The notes beneath the pieces are model-generated. The model searched no databases. It saw only the letters and a list, made by a program, of their open reading frames with translations, and had not been told where the DNA came from. Made by a program: the position numbers and the translations under genes. This document shows, one piece after another, positions 1-7,682 of a stretch of 31,130 nucleotides of DNA. Source of the stretch: DASRCB01 sp035653295. GTDB taxonomy: Bacteria; Acidobacteriota; Terriglobia; Bryobacterales; Bryobacteraceae. The DNA is taken from NCBI GenBank assembly GCA_035653295.1, contig DASRCB010000071.1, forward strand, positions 1-31,130, in the 5' to 3' direction. How positions within the stretch are numbered: position 1 is the stretch's first letter; each line of letters opens with the position of its first letter.

Positions 1-306
1 GAAACCGTGGCAACCACGGCACAAATTCAGGTGCGTACTGAGCCGCAAAGAGCAGCGCCAGGGTGATGGCCGCCGTTTCCGCCAGCGATGGCCGTATTTG
101 ACCTATGCGCTGGCGGGATCCGTCATGCCCATGCCGGCGGCACCCGCCGGCGAACCCGAACGCGAGCGCAACCAGAGCTTGTTCCCAAAAACCAGGCGCT
201 TGTCTCCCCCACTAAACCTCTCGACGAGATCACCGGCGAGAGCATCGTTGTCGCGACCCGGACAGTGACGCAACAGCGAAAGGGCCAAATGCCGCGGATT
301 CTTCAT
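1..306 (-). CDS. Membrane protein with GDLxE prefix, partial and frameshifted
   Basis: The gene starts at ATG 306-304, whose first bases overlap the PadR stop codon (ATGA), and runs off the left edge. The first residues (MKNPRHLALSLLRH, then ALAGDLVERFSGGDKR) resemble the short N-terminal prefix that Acidobacteria put in front of MacB/FtsX-like orphan permases and related small membrane proteins paired with PadR regulators (recalled family knowledge). As written the frame ends at 103. Adding one base to the A5 run at 187-191 joins it to an open frame reading VFWEQALVALAFGFAGG and then a hydrophobic segment (ETAAITLALLFAAQYAPEF) up to position 1. That is the expected shape of a cytoplasmic prefix followed by membrane helices. 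Whether a full permease domain follows lies outside the window. Confidence 0.55.
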
Positions 307-634
307 GAGCGGCCTCCTTCCAACAGCGGCACGCCGGTCCAGAGACTCGTCAGGGCGCTGCGAGTATTCGCAACGCACGCAGACCCGCAGCCGTCGGCCG
401 GAAACACCGCTTGCACGTCCACCCCGCTCAGGTGTCGGTCGCCGAGCTCGGCGGTCACGTGACCTTTCTGCTCCAGCCTCTTGAGAGTGGCGCAGATGCT
501 GCCCACGACAACGTCGTGACCGGTAATCGCAAGAGTTCCTTCGCGACCGGAACTCCGTAGGCCTTGTCATGAAGCCGCACGAGGCCGAGCAGAACCAAGA
601 GTTCCACTTCACCGAGAAAGCTGCGCCGCCGCAT
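303..634 (-). pseudogene. PadR-family transcriptional regulator, four frame breaks
   Basis: Read as written, this winged-helix regulator is split over three frames. Restoring one base near 528-534, one at GG 437-438, one at TT 411-412 and one at TT 367-368 yields a complete protein of about 112 residues. It begins MRRRSFLGEVELLVLLGLV, contains KAYGVPVAKELLAITG, VGSICATLKRLEQKGHV and PTPERGGRAKRCFRPTAAG, and ends TSLWTGVPLLEGGRS. These are the hallmark PadR segments (helix-turn-helix, recognition helix ATLKRLEQKG, wing PTPERGGRAKR), with no missing conserved residue. Because the repaired protein is perfect and every break is a one-base loss, sequence error is likelier than decay. The stop overlaps the start of the following membrane protein, so it probably regulates its own operon. 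No strong ribosome-binding site is seen before ATG 634-632. Confidence 0.75.
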
Positions 635-638
635 TTAT

Positions 639-1138
639 TCAAGTACAGCAAAGAAACGTTCCGCTGTCGCTCACGGCCCGCCGCACGGCCGCGAGAGACT
701 CGCGGGCGAAGGATTTCTGCAGGCGGCGGCTCAGCGGATAAGCGAGGCGGGCCAGCGCGTGCCGCGGCGTTAGAGCGCGCGTATTTCGTACCACACCGAC
801 CCGTCCGGCCGCAGCGTCACCGTGAACCGCTCTTCGCCGGATTCGGCGTGATCCATGAGCGTGCCGTATGCGAAGCCAAATCGCCTGTCCTCGTCGACGA
901 TATACACGATCTGGCTCCAGTTCACTGACCAGAAGCCGAAGTGTCGGATGACAACCGCCACCTGGGTCCCCTCGACGATTGTCGCTCCCGGGGGATCAAC
1001 GCGCAGCCAGCCGAGGTCGAACATCTTCCACTCCCGGACGGCCTCGGGGCCGCGCGCGAAGTCTGCCCGACCCGAACCAACGCGGACGCAATATTCATCC
1101 AGGCTGAATCCTCTCGGCTCGACCGGCTCACGCGTCAT
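639..1138 (-). CDS. DUF1990 domain protein, C-terminal frameshift
   Basis: A DUF1990-family protein of unknown function. Family hallmarks are visible: GFSLDEYCVRVGSG near the N-terminus, EWKMFDLGWLRV, the strand HFGFWSVNWSQIVYIVDE, and the signature FGFAYGTLMDHAESGEERFT followed by VWYEIRA. As written the frame stops at 770, just after EIRAL. One extra base near 769-774 restores the family's usual tail (TPRHALARLAYPLSRRLQK, then FARESLAAVRR), ending at the TGA at 641-639. The PadR ATG lies 4 nt further on, so the two are probably one transcript. I chose ATG 1138-1136 because the conserved block begins right after it. An in-frame ATG at 1210 would add 24 unconserved residues. No enzymatic role is established for the family, so none is claimed. 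Confidence 0.75.
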
Positions 1139-1298
1139 GCCTGAACGCGCGTAAGACAACAATGATGGCCCCTGTCGGCGGAGTTGCCGAGGCTCACGCA
1201 GGCTGAACATAAGTTACAGTGTTCCACCAACCCACGTGATATGCTGCTGACTGAATCGCGGCCAGGCTCGTTGGAACCTGCGCGCTCGCAGTACAGGT

Positions 1299-2696
1299 AT
1301 GGCCGGCAGCGTGTCCACTCGTCCGACGTACGGGCTTCTCCGCCAGCTTGGGATCGTCAGCGCCACCGCGCTGGTGGTCTCCAACATGGTCGGGGCCGGG
1401 ATCTTCACCACCACGGGATTCCTGGCAGGCCAGCTCGGCTCAACATCTCTGGTGCTGTCCATCTGGATCGTCGGCGCTGTGTGCGCCCTTGCGGGCGCCA
1501 TCTGCTACTCCGAGCTGGGCATCAATTTTCCCAGCTCCGGAGGCGAGTTTGTGTATCTTACCGAAGCCTACGGCCCCACGTGGGGCTTCATGACCGGCTG
1601 GGTTTCCTTCTTCGCCGGCTTCTCGGCGCCCATTGCCGTCGCCGCTGTCGGATTTTCCGATTATCTGGGCGACTTCTTTCCCGTGCTTCGCGACCGGTCC
1701 GCGGACCTGGTGATCGGCTCCGGACCCGCGGCCCTGCGCATCGGCGGCGCACAGATGCTGGCCTGCGCGATCATCGCGCTGTTCACGGTTCTCAACTGCC
1801 TTGGTGTGCGCCGTGTTGCCGGCGTGCAGAACGTGCTCACCGGGATCAAGGTCGCCGTGCTCGTGCTCTTCGTCATCGTGGGGTTCGCCGCGGGCGCGGG
1901 CGATCCCGCGAATTTTTCCAGGGCCGCCGTGCGGACCACTGCAACGCCATTGTCGGCACAATTCGCAATCAGTCTGTTTTTCATCTACGTCGCCTACAGC
2001 GGCTGGAACGCGGCTACGTACGTCGCCGAAGAGCTGAAACGCCCCACCGTGACGCTGCCCATGGCGCTGGCGCTGGGGACCGTGCTCGTGGCCGCCATTT
2101 ACGTCGGCCTGAACGCCGTCTTCATCTACGCCGTTCCGCTGGAGCAGATGAAGGGGGTCGTTGCCGTGGGCGCGCTCGCCGCTTCGCACCTGTTCGGACC
2201 GCAAACCGCGGGCCTGTTCAGCGCCGGGATGTGCGTATCGCTGCTGGCAACGGTAAACGCCATGGTCACAGTGGGCCCCCGCGTCTATTATGCGATGGCG
2301 CGAAACGGCGCCTTCTTCAGCGCCGCCGCGCGCGTCGACCCCCGCTGGCACACGCCCGTGATCGCCATTGTCTGCCAGGGCATCTGCGCCATGCTCATCA
2401 CCTTCAGCTCTTTCCGCGACGTGCTGTACTACATCGGCTTCACATTGAATTTCTTCGCCGGGATGTCTGTCGCTTCCCTGCTCATCTTCCGCCGCCGGCC
2501 GGGCTGGCGAAAGCTGCAGGTCGTGAGTTTTGCCTGGCCGGTAATTCCGGTCTTCTTTGTCCTGGTCGGCATCTGGATCACCATCTTCGGGCTGATCCAC
2601 GAGCCGAAGGTCTCGTTCTGGGCCGTGCTGACCATCGCCACCGGCGCGCTGGCGTATCACTGGCGGCTCATGCGGGAGAGATCAACTCACGCGTGA
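1299..2696 (+). CDS. APC-superfamily amino-acid permease
   Basis: An inner-membrane amino-acid transporter of 465 residues, the usual size for the amino acid-polyamine-organocation superfamily with 12 membrane helices. The first helix carries the unwound substrate-binding stretch VSNMVGAGIFTTTGFLAGQL (residues 27-46), matching the family GxGIF motif. Helix 3 contains YSELGINFPSSGGEFVYLTE, the conserved E-x-P-x-x-G-G element. Helices then continue through FISLFFIYVAYSGWNAATY-like stretches, including the YxGWN motif of helix 6, to the C-terminus. The overall look is LAT-like (heteromeric light-chain group), but no substrate can be read from sequence. The start at 1299 leaves only a weak upstream AGG. 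A GH20 enzyme follows 22 nt downstream on the same strand and may be co-transcribed. Confidence 0.88.
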   Translation: MAGSVSTRPTYGLLRQLGIVSATALVVSNMVGAGIFTTTGFLAGQLGSTSLVLSIWIVGAVCALAGAICYSELGINFPSSGGEFVYLTEAYGPTWGFMTGWVSFFAGFSAPIAVAAVGFSDYLGDFFPVLRDRSADLVIGSGPAALRIGGAQMLACAIIALFTVLNCLGVRRVAGVQNVLTGIKVAVLVLFVIVGFAAGAGDPANFSRAAVRTTATPLSAQFAISLFFIYVAYSGWNAATYVAEELKRPTVTLPMALALGTVLVAAIYVGLNAVFIYAVPLEQMKGVVAVGALAASHLFGPQTAGLFSAGMCVSLLATVNAMVTVGPRVYYAMARNGAFFSAAARVDPRWHTPVIAIVCQGICAMLITFSSFRDVLYYIGFTLNFFAGMSVASLLIFRRRPGWRKLQVVSFAWPVIPVFFVLVGIWITIFGLIHEPKVSFWAVLTIATGALAYHWRLMRERSTHA

Positions 2697-2718
2697 GCGG
2701 TGATAGCGTGTAGGAGTC

Positions 2719-3807
2719 ATGCGCTACTTCTCATCGCTGCTCGTGCTGTCCGTGTGCTCCCTTTGCGCCGCTCCGCTGCCCGTCCGCGGTCTTCACCTGC
2801 TTGCTCCGAAAACCGCCGACATCCCTCTGCTGGTGCGCTTCATTCGCGAAGGCATGCCGAAAGAGGGCGTGAACACGTTGATCCTGGAGGTCGACTACCG
2901 GTTCCAGTTCAGGAGCCACCCCGAGGTGACCGATCCCGATCCGCTGACCCAGGCCGACGCCGACGCGATTACAGCCGCCGCGCGCCAGGCGGGTGTGCGG
3001 GTGATTCCGCAGATCAATCTGCTCGGGCATCAGTCCTGGGCGGAAACGACCTACGGCCTGCTGCGCTCACATCCTGAACTGGACGAGACGCCGGGCCGCT
3101 ATCCGAAGAACGAGGGCATCTACTGCCGCAGCTACTGCCCGCTGCATCCCGCGCTTCATCCCATTCTTTTCGACCTCATTGACGAGCTGGAGACCGCGTT
3201 CCACGCGGACGCATTTCACGCCGGAATGGACGAGGTCTTCATCCTTGCCGACGAGCAGTGTCCGCGCTGCAAAGGCCGGCTCACGTCCGAGCTGTACGCC
3301 GGCGAAGTGACAGCCCTCCACGATCATCTGGCGAAATCGCAGCGCCAGCTCTGGATCTGGGGCGATCGTCTGCTGGATGGCGCAACGACCGGAGCCGGCA
3401 AATGGGAGGGCAGCTTTAATGGCACATGGACGGCCATCGACCGCATCCCGCGCGATGTGGTCATCTGCGACTGGCACTACGACAGCCCCATCCCCGGCGC
3501 CGCTTTCTTCGCCATGAAAGGCTTCAACGTCATCGCCTGCCCATGGCGCAAAGCAGACGTCGCGCTTGCCGAGATTGCTCAAATCGAAAATCTGCGCAGC
3601 AGCGCCGACGCCAATATCGGGGAGCGCGTCACCGGCTTTATGGAAACCACCTGGGGCCAGACGGCCGATTTCATCCACGCGTACTTCGGCGAGCCGCCCG
3701 CGAATGACCAGATCGCGCAGGTGGTGCAGACCTTCAAGGCGTCGTTCTCGCGTCTCCGCGCCGACCAGATGACCAGCGCTTCCGCCGGCGCGGGTGGCGC
3801 GCGCTGA
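2719..3807 (+). CDS. Secreted GH20 beta-N-acetylhexosaminidase-like enzyme
   Basis: A 362-residue exported glycosidase. It starts with a signal peptide (MRYFSSLLVLSVCSLCAA) and goes straight into a TIM-barrel domain beginning VRGLHLLAPKTAD. The family 20 catalytic signature H-x-G-x-D-E is present as HAGMDEVF: His167, Asp171 and Glu172, where Asp-Glu is the catalytic pair of substrate-assisted hexosaminidases. QINLLGHQSW and WIWGDRLLD match the barrel strands. The usual N-terminal GH20b alpha/beta domain is missing, which makes it a short, catalytic-domain-only member. It sits 22 nt after the amino-acid permease. A short AGGAG lies only 2 nt before the ATG, and TAGCGT at 2704-2709 could be a -10 box. 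The substrate (chitin, peptidoglycan or glycan-derived hexosamine) is inferred from the family only. Confidence 0.8.
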   Translation: MRYFSSLLVLSVCSLCAAPLPVRGLHLLAPKTADIPLLVRFIREGMPKEGVNTLILEVDYRFQFRSHPEVTDPDPLTQADADAITAAARQAGVRVIPQINLLGHQSWAETTYGLLRSHPELDETPGRYPKNEGIYCRSYCPLHPALHPILFDLIDELETAFHADAFHAGMDEVFILADEQCPRCKGRLTSELYAGEVTALHDHLAKSQRQLWIWGDRLLDGATTGAGKWEGSFNGTWTAIDRIPRDVVICDWHYDSPIPGAAFFAMKGFNVIACPWRKADVALAEIAQIENLRSSADANIGERVTGFMETTWGQTADFIHAYFGEPPANDQIAQVVQTFKASFSRLRADQMTSASAGAGGAR

Positions 3808-3865
3808 GTTGTGAGGTGCAGGCCCGGCGCTGTTTCGCTGGCGCCAAACCCCTGAATTGATCGTC

Positions 3866-3871
3866 TACGCT
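3866..3871 (+). promoter_or_regulatory. Putative -10 box (TACGCT) 6 nt before DUF885 start
   Basis: TACGCT fits TANNNT and ends 6 nt before ATG 3878, so transcription would begin at or next to the start codon. No convincing -35 hexamer is visible. It is one member of the window-wide short-leader pattern described in the findings. Confidence 0.3.
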
Positions 3872-3877
3872 GAAGAA

Positions 3878-5641
3878 ATGCGTATCCTCGCCATGGTCCT
3901 GCTCACCGGCATTCCCCTGCTCGCCCAGACCGAACCCGACTGGGTGAAGCGGAGCAATCAGAACAGCCAGCTTCTCATTCAGCTCACCGCCAAATACGCG
4001 CCCGAAGCCGCGGCGCGTATGGGTATTCCGGGTCTGGATGAACAGATTACCGTCCGTTCCATCGACCGCGGCGAACGATATCGAAAGGACGCGGCGGATA
4101 TCCGCACCGAACTGCAGAAGCGCCTCGACGCCGAGCGCGACCCGCTGGTGAAACAGGATTTGGAGATCCTCATCGCCGCCACCGACCGCAGCATTCATTC
4201 CTCGAGCGCATACGAGCACGCTCTGCTGCCCTACGACAACGTCGCGGAGACCGTGTTCGGCGGACTGCACGCGCTGCTCGACGATCAGATCGCGGCCGAA
4301 CGCCGTCCCGCAGCCGTGATTCGCCTGCGCAAATACACCGGTGTCGAGCCAGGTTATAAACCCGTTACCCTGCTGGCCGAGCAGATCTACGAGGAGCGCC
4401 TGCAGAAAAACCCGTCGCTGCTGGCGCCGGCAAAAGTAGAGGTCGAAAAAGACCTCAGCGACACCAATCAGTACGTCACCGGTATCGGCCTGCTGCTCGA
4501 GAAGTACAAGATGAAGGGCTACGAAGACGCGTACGCGAAGCTTAAAGATCAGCTGGCGCAGTACGATGAATTCGTACGCACGAAGGTGCTGCCCCGCGCG
4601 CGTACCGATTTCCGCCTCCCACCGGACTTGTACGCCATCAATCTCGAAAACGTGGGGGTGGACTACCCCATCGACCAGCTGGTCAGCATGGCGCATCAGC
4701 AGTTCGGCGATATTCAGAACCAGATGCAGCAGGTTGCCGCGCGCGTGGCCAAAGAACGCGGCTGGAACTCGTCAGACTACCGCGACGTGATCCGCAGGCT
4801 GAAGCTGGAGCAGCTCACCGGGGACACGATTCTTCCGCATTATCAGAAGCGCCTTGCGGAAATCGAGGACATTATTCGCGCCAATCACCTGGTGACACTG
4901 CCCACGCGTCCGGCGATTATCCGCCTGGCGACGGCGGCGGAGACAGCGCAGCAGCCGGCGCCGCACATGGTCCCGCCGCGGCTCATCAACAACCACGGCG
5001 AGCGCGGCGAATTTGTGCTGCCGCTGGAGACCAAAGGCCAGGGCGGCAAGACCCTCAAATACGACGATTTCACCTTCAGCGCGGCTTCGTGGACGCTCAC
5101 TGCGCATGAGGCCCGTCCCGGGCACGAGCTTCAGTTCGACGCCATGGTGGAGCGCGGCGTGTCGCTGGCGCGCGCCCTGTATGCCTTCAACAGCACGAAC
5201 GTGGAGGGCTGGGGTCTTTATTCGGAGTGGTTCATGCTGCCCTACATGCCCGATGACGGCAAGCTCATCTCCCTGCAACTCCGGCTGCTGCGGGCTGCGC
5301 GGGCGTTTCTCGATCCGGAACTTCAGCAGGGCAAGGTGACGCCCGCCCAGGCCACCGACACGCTGGAGAAGGATGTCGTGCTGTCCCCCGCCTTCGCGAA
5401 CGAGGAGGTGGAGCGGTTCACGTTCCGAATGCCCGGCCAGGCCGTGTCCTATTTCGACGGCTATAACCGCCTGTTGGAGATCCGCCACGCGGCGGAGAAG
5501 GCGCTGGGTTCGCACTTCGTCGTCCAGGCATTTCACGATTTCATTTTGTCGCAGGGCCTGCTCCCGCCGAACCTGTTGCGAAAAGCGGTCATGGATGATT
5601 TCGTGCCGGCGCAGAACAAGACGGTCGCGAGCGGCGGCTGA
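3878..5641 (+). CDS. Secreted DUF885 family protein, metallopeptidase-like
   Basis: A 587-residue exported protein. The start at ATG 3878 gives a clean signal peptide (MRILAMVLLTGIPLLAQTEP); an upstream TTG at 3857 would spoil it. The body is largely helical. The C-terminal half carries the DUF885 signature HEARPGHELQ (His410-Glu411, His416) and VEGWGLYSEW (Glu443), an arrangement like a zinc-peptidase HExxxxH site with a downstream Glu ligand. DUF885 proteins are annotated as putative metallopeptidases; the substrate is not known to me. The end (FHDFILSQGLLPPNLLRKAV) is the family's usual C-terminal helix pair. It lies 70 bp after the GH20 gene on the same strand and probably has its own promoter at 3866-3871. 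Confidence 0.85.
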   Translation: MRILAMVLLTGIPLLAQTEPDWVKRSNQNSQLLIQLTAKYAPEAAARMGIPGLDEQITVRSIDRGERYRKDAADIRTELQKRLDAERDPLVKQDLEILIAATDRSIHSSSAYEHALLPYDNVAETVFGGLHALLDDQIAAERRPAAVIRLRKYTGVEPGYKPVTLLAEQIYEERLQKNPSLLAPAKVEVEKDLSDTNQYVTGIGLLLEKYKMKGYEDAYAKLKDQLAQYDEFVRTKVLPRARTDFRLPPDLYAINLENVGVDYPIDQLVSMAHQQFGDIQNQMQQVAARVAKERGWNSSDYRDVIRRLKLEQLTGDTILPHYQKRLAEIEDIIRANHLVTLPTRPAIIRLATAAETAQQPAPHMVPPRLINNHGERGEFVLPLETKGQGGKTLKYDDFTFSAASWTLTAHEARPGHELQFDAMVERGVSLARALYAFNSTNVEGWGLYSEWFMLPYMPDDGKLISLQLRLLRAARAFLDPELQQGKVTPAQATDTLEKDVVLSPAFANEEVERFTFRMPGQAVSYFDGYNRLLEIRHAAEKALGSHFVVQAFHDFILSQGLLPPNLLRKAVMDDFVPAQNKTVASGG

Positions 5642-5697
5642 GCGGCTTGCGTCGCGGCGGTTCTGTTCTCGTCAGGTACTAAAGCTTTTTCCGGGCT

Positions 5698-5711
5698 TGA
5701 CCGATCAGTCA
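5698..5711. promoter_or_regulatory. Operator-like palindrome TGACCGATCAGTCA
   Basis: TGACCGATCAGTCA matches its own reverse complement at 12 of 14 positions, with TGAC/GTCA arms around a central GATC. It lies 46 bp before the 52-residue HTH-like ORF and 57 bp after the DUF885 stop. Such palindromes are typical dimeric-repressor sites (TetR-like, inference). The regulator is not identified. Confidence 0.4.
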
Positions 5712-5757
5712 GTATGGCCGCCGTCATGAAGAACGAGGGCGGATCCGGGAGGTTCTC

Positions 5758-5916
5758 ATGCCCGACGTATTGAAGCTGTTCGTCTACAACGAAGTCCAGA
5801 ACGGCGCTGATCCGGAAGAAATCGCCACAGCCCTGGGCGTAACTGAAGAATGGGTGCGCGAGCACGTCGAGGCCGCGCGCCTTTGCTTCGAACGCCAGGT
5901 CGTTGTAGTCCACTGA
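5758..5916 (+). CDS. Small HTH-like protein, 52 residues
   Basis: A short ORF with strong translation signals: GGGAGG at 5747-5752 sits 5 nt before ATG 5758, one of the best Shine-Dalgarno sequences in the window. The product begins MPDVLKLFVYNEVQNG, continues DPEEIATALGVTEEWVREH, and ends ARLCFERQVVVVH. The middle looks like a helix-turn-helix: a helix with EEIATAL, a turn at GV, and a second helix TEEWVREHVEAA, as in sigma-70 region 4 or excisionase-type small DNA-binding proteins. It may instead be a free-standing small adaptor. It lies behind a palindrome at 5698-5711 and before the trehalase. No family name is recognised. Codon choice is GC-rich like its neighbours. Confidence 0.6.
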   Translation: MPDVLKLFVYNEVQNGADPEEIATALGVTEEWVREHVEAARLCFERQVVVVH

Positions 5917-6005
5917 CCAGCTCCCTTGCGCACACGCCACGCGCGGCATGACCCTGGACAGTGGCGGGCCCTGGCGCGCTCCGACGCAGGCTCCTCTGCG
6001 CCGTT

Positions 6006-6011
6006 CATAAT
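6006..6011 (+). promoter_or_regulatory. Putative -10 box (CATAAT) 9 nt before trehalase start
   Basis: CATAAT matches TATAAT at 5 of 6 positions and ends 9 nt before ATG 6021. There is no Shine-Dalgarno between them, so a leaderless or near-leaderless mRNA is implied. Confidence 0.4.
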
Positions 6012-6020
6012 AGCTAAGAA

Positions 6021-7649
6021 ATGAACTCCCCGCGGTTCGGCCTGTTCCCGCGCGCTCGCCGCAGCGCCGCAGCTGTGGTGCTCCTGGTCGCGGCCGTCTG
6101 CGCCGCCCCGTCGCAGCCGCCGCCGATTCTGACCTATATCCGCCAGACCTGGGGCACGCTGACTCGCTCGAATCGCGGCCTGGCCACGGCGGCTGTCGAT
6201 CCCAAGCTGCACGCCGGTCCGGACCACCGCTGGCCCGTCTACATCTCCCGCACCGAAGACGTGGCGCGCGTGCGCCAGCAACTCCGCTCCGAGATGCGGC
6301 CGGAGGACCTCTCGAAGATTGAGATCCGCGCGCTCCCGGAGGACTTTAACCAGATTCGCGAGCACGGGCTGCTCTACCTGCCCCGGCCCTACGTCGTGCC
6401 CGGCGGACGCTTCAACGAGATGTACGGCTGGGACAGCTTCTTTATACAGGTCGGTCTGCTGCGCGATGGAGAAACGGCGCTGGCCAAAGACATGGCCGAC
6501 AATTTTCTGTATGAGATCCGCGAGTACGGCAGGATTCTTAATGCCAACCGTACGTATTATCTGAGCCGCTCTCAGCCGCCGTTCCTGACCCAGATGCTGC
6601 TCGGCGTCTATGAGCGCACGCATGATCGCCAGTGGCTCGCCGACGCCGTGCCGGCGCTGGAGAAATACTACCGGTTCTGGATGACCGCGCCGCACCTGAC
6701 GCCCGAGACGGGGCTGTCCCGCTATTACGACATCGGGATCGGTCCCGCGCCCGAGGCGCTCGCCGACGAAGTGGATGCCCAGGGCCTCACGCACTATGAC
6801 CGCGTGAAGCAGTATTACCGAACGCACCAGGTTCCCGACTACGACGTCAGCCAGTATTACGATCGGGCGACGAACCAGCTCACGCCGCTGTATTACACCG
6901 GCGACCGCTCAGTCCGCGAGGGCGGCTTCGATCCGTCGAACCGCTATGGTCCGTTCAGCGTCGATATCATTCATTACGATCCGGTCTGCCTCAACTCTCT
7001 GCTGTACCTGATGGAATCGCAAACCGCGCAGATTATGAGCATCCTGGGCCGGGAGGCCGAAGCGGGCACGTGGCGGCACCGCGCGCAGGAGCGGGCCGCA
7101 CGCGTGAATCGCCTCATGTGGGATCCGGCCGATGGGCTCTATTACGATTACAACTTCGTGCAGCACAAGATTCGCCGCTATCCGTTCCTGAGCACGTTCT
7201 ATCCCCTGTGGGCCGGCATCGCCAGCAAGGAGCAGGCGGAGCGGATTGTCGCCAATCTGCCGAAATTCGAGCGTTCCGGCGGGCTGATGACCAGCACCTT
7301 CAACAGCGGAGAGCAGTGGGACGCGCCGTTCGGCTGGGCTCCCCTGCATCTGATTGCCGTTCAGGGCCTGCGGCGATACGGTTTCACTGACGCGGCCGAC
7401 CGCATTACCATGGAGTTCGATTCCGTAGTTCGCGATTCGTATCGCCGGCAGGGATTCATCGTCGAGAAATACGACGTTGTGAAGCGCGGCACCGAAGTGG
7501 GCTCCATCGTGTTTGGGTACAGCGCCAATCAGGCCGGCTTTGGGTGGAGCAATGCGACCTTTACTGCTCTGTACGACGAACTCACGCCGGCGCTGAGGCA
7601 GAAGCTGCTGCCCGGCGAAGCGTCCTCGCAAAGCGCAGGCGCAAGGTAG
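6021..7649 (+). CDS. Secreted GH37 trehalase-like enzyme
   Basis: A 542-residue protein of the size and layout of periplasmic trehalase, which splits trehalose into two glucose. It has an N-terminal signal peptide (arginine-rich, then AAVVLLVAAVCAAPS). Both GH37 signatures are visible: PGGRFNEMYGWDSFF (127-141) and QWDAPFGWAP (432-441). The catalytic acid Asp is probably Asp304 in GGFDPSNRYG, by analogy with the ESGWDxSxR motif of E. coli TreA. The usual catalytic base Glu (GGGGEYxxQxGFGWTN) is not seen: the matching stretch reads VFGYSANQAGFGWSN, putting Tyr500 there. It is therefore clearly GH37 by fold, but activity on trehalose is uncertain. It stands alone with its own short-leader promoter and is followed by an S9 peptidase. 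Confidence 0.82.
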   Translation: MNSPRFGLFPRARRSAAAVVLLVAAVCAAPSQPPPILTYIRQTWGTLTRSNRGLATAAVDPKLHAGPDHRWPVYISRTEDVARVRQQLRSEMRPEDLSKIEIRALPEDFNQIREHGLLYLPRPYVVPGGRFNEMYGWDSFFIQVGLLRDGETALAKDMADNFLYEIREYGRILNANRTYYLSRSQPPFLTQMLLGVYERTHDRQWLADAVPALEKYYRFWMTAPHLTPETGLSRYYDIGIGPAPEALADEVDAQGLTHYDRVKQYYRTHQVPDYDVSQYYDRATNQLTPLYYTGDRSVREGGFDPSNRYGPFSVDIIHYDPVCLNSLLYLMESQTAQIMSILGREAEAGTWRHRAQERAARVNRLMWDPADGLYYDYNFVQHKIRRYPFLSTFYPLWAGIASKEQAERIVANLPKFERSGGLMTSTFNSGEQWDAPFGWAPLHLIAVQGLRRYGFTDAADRITMEFDSVVRDSYRRQGFIVEKYDVVKRGTEVGSIVFGYSANQAGFGWSNATFTALYDELTPALRQKLLPGEASSQSAGAR

Positions 7650-7666
7650 CCATACCGGCCCGGCGA

Positions 7667-7672
7667 TAGAAT
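7667..7672 (+). promoter_or_regulatory. Putative -10 box (TAGAAT) 10 nt before S9 peptidase start
   Basis: TAGAAT lies in the 33-bp gap after the trehalase and ends 10 nt before ATG 7683, with no Shine-Dalgarno in between. This suggests separate, short-leader transcription of the peptidase. Confidence 0.4.
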
Positions 7673-7682
7673 CGTTTTCATA

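Noticed and set aside
1440..2660. 406-codon minus-strand frame antisense to the permease
   Set aside because: Its residues are low-complexity His/Asp/Gly/Arg, typical of the reverse of a GC-rich gene, while the plus strand encodes a clear APC permease.
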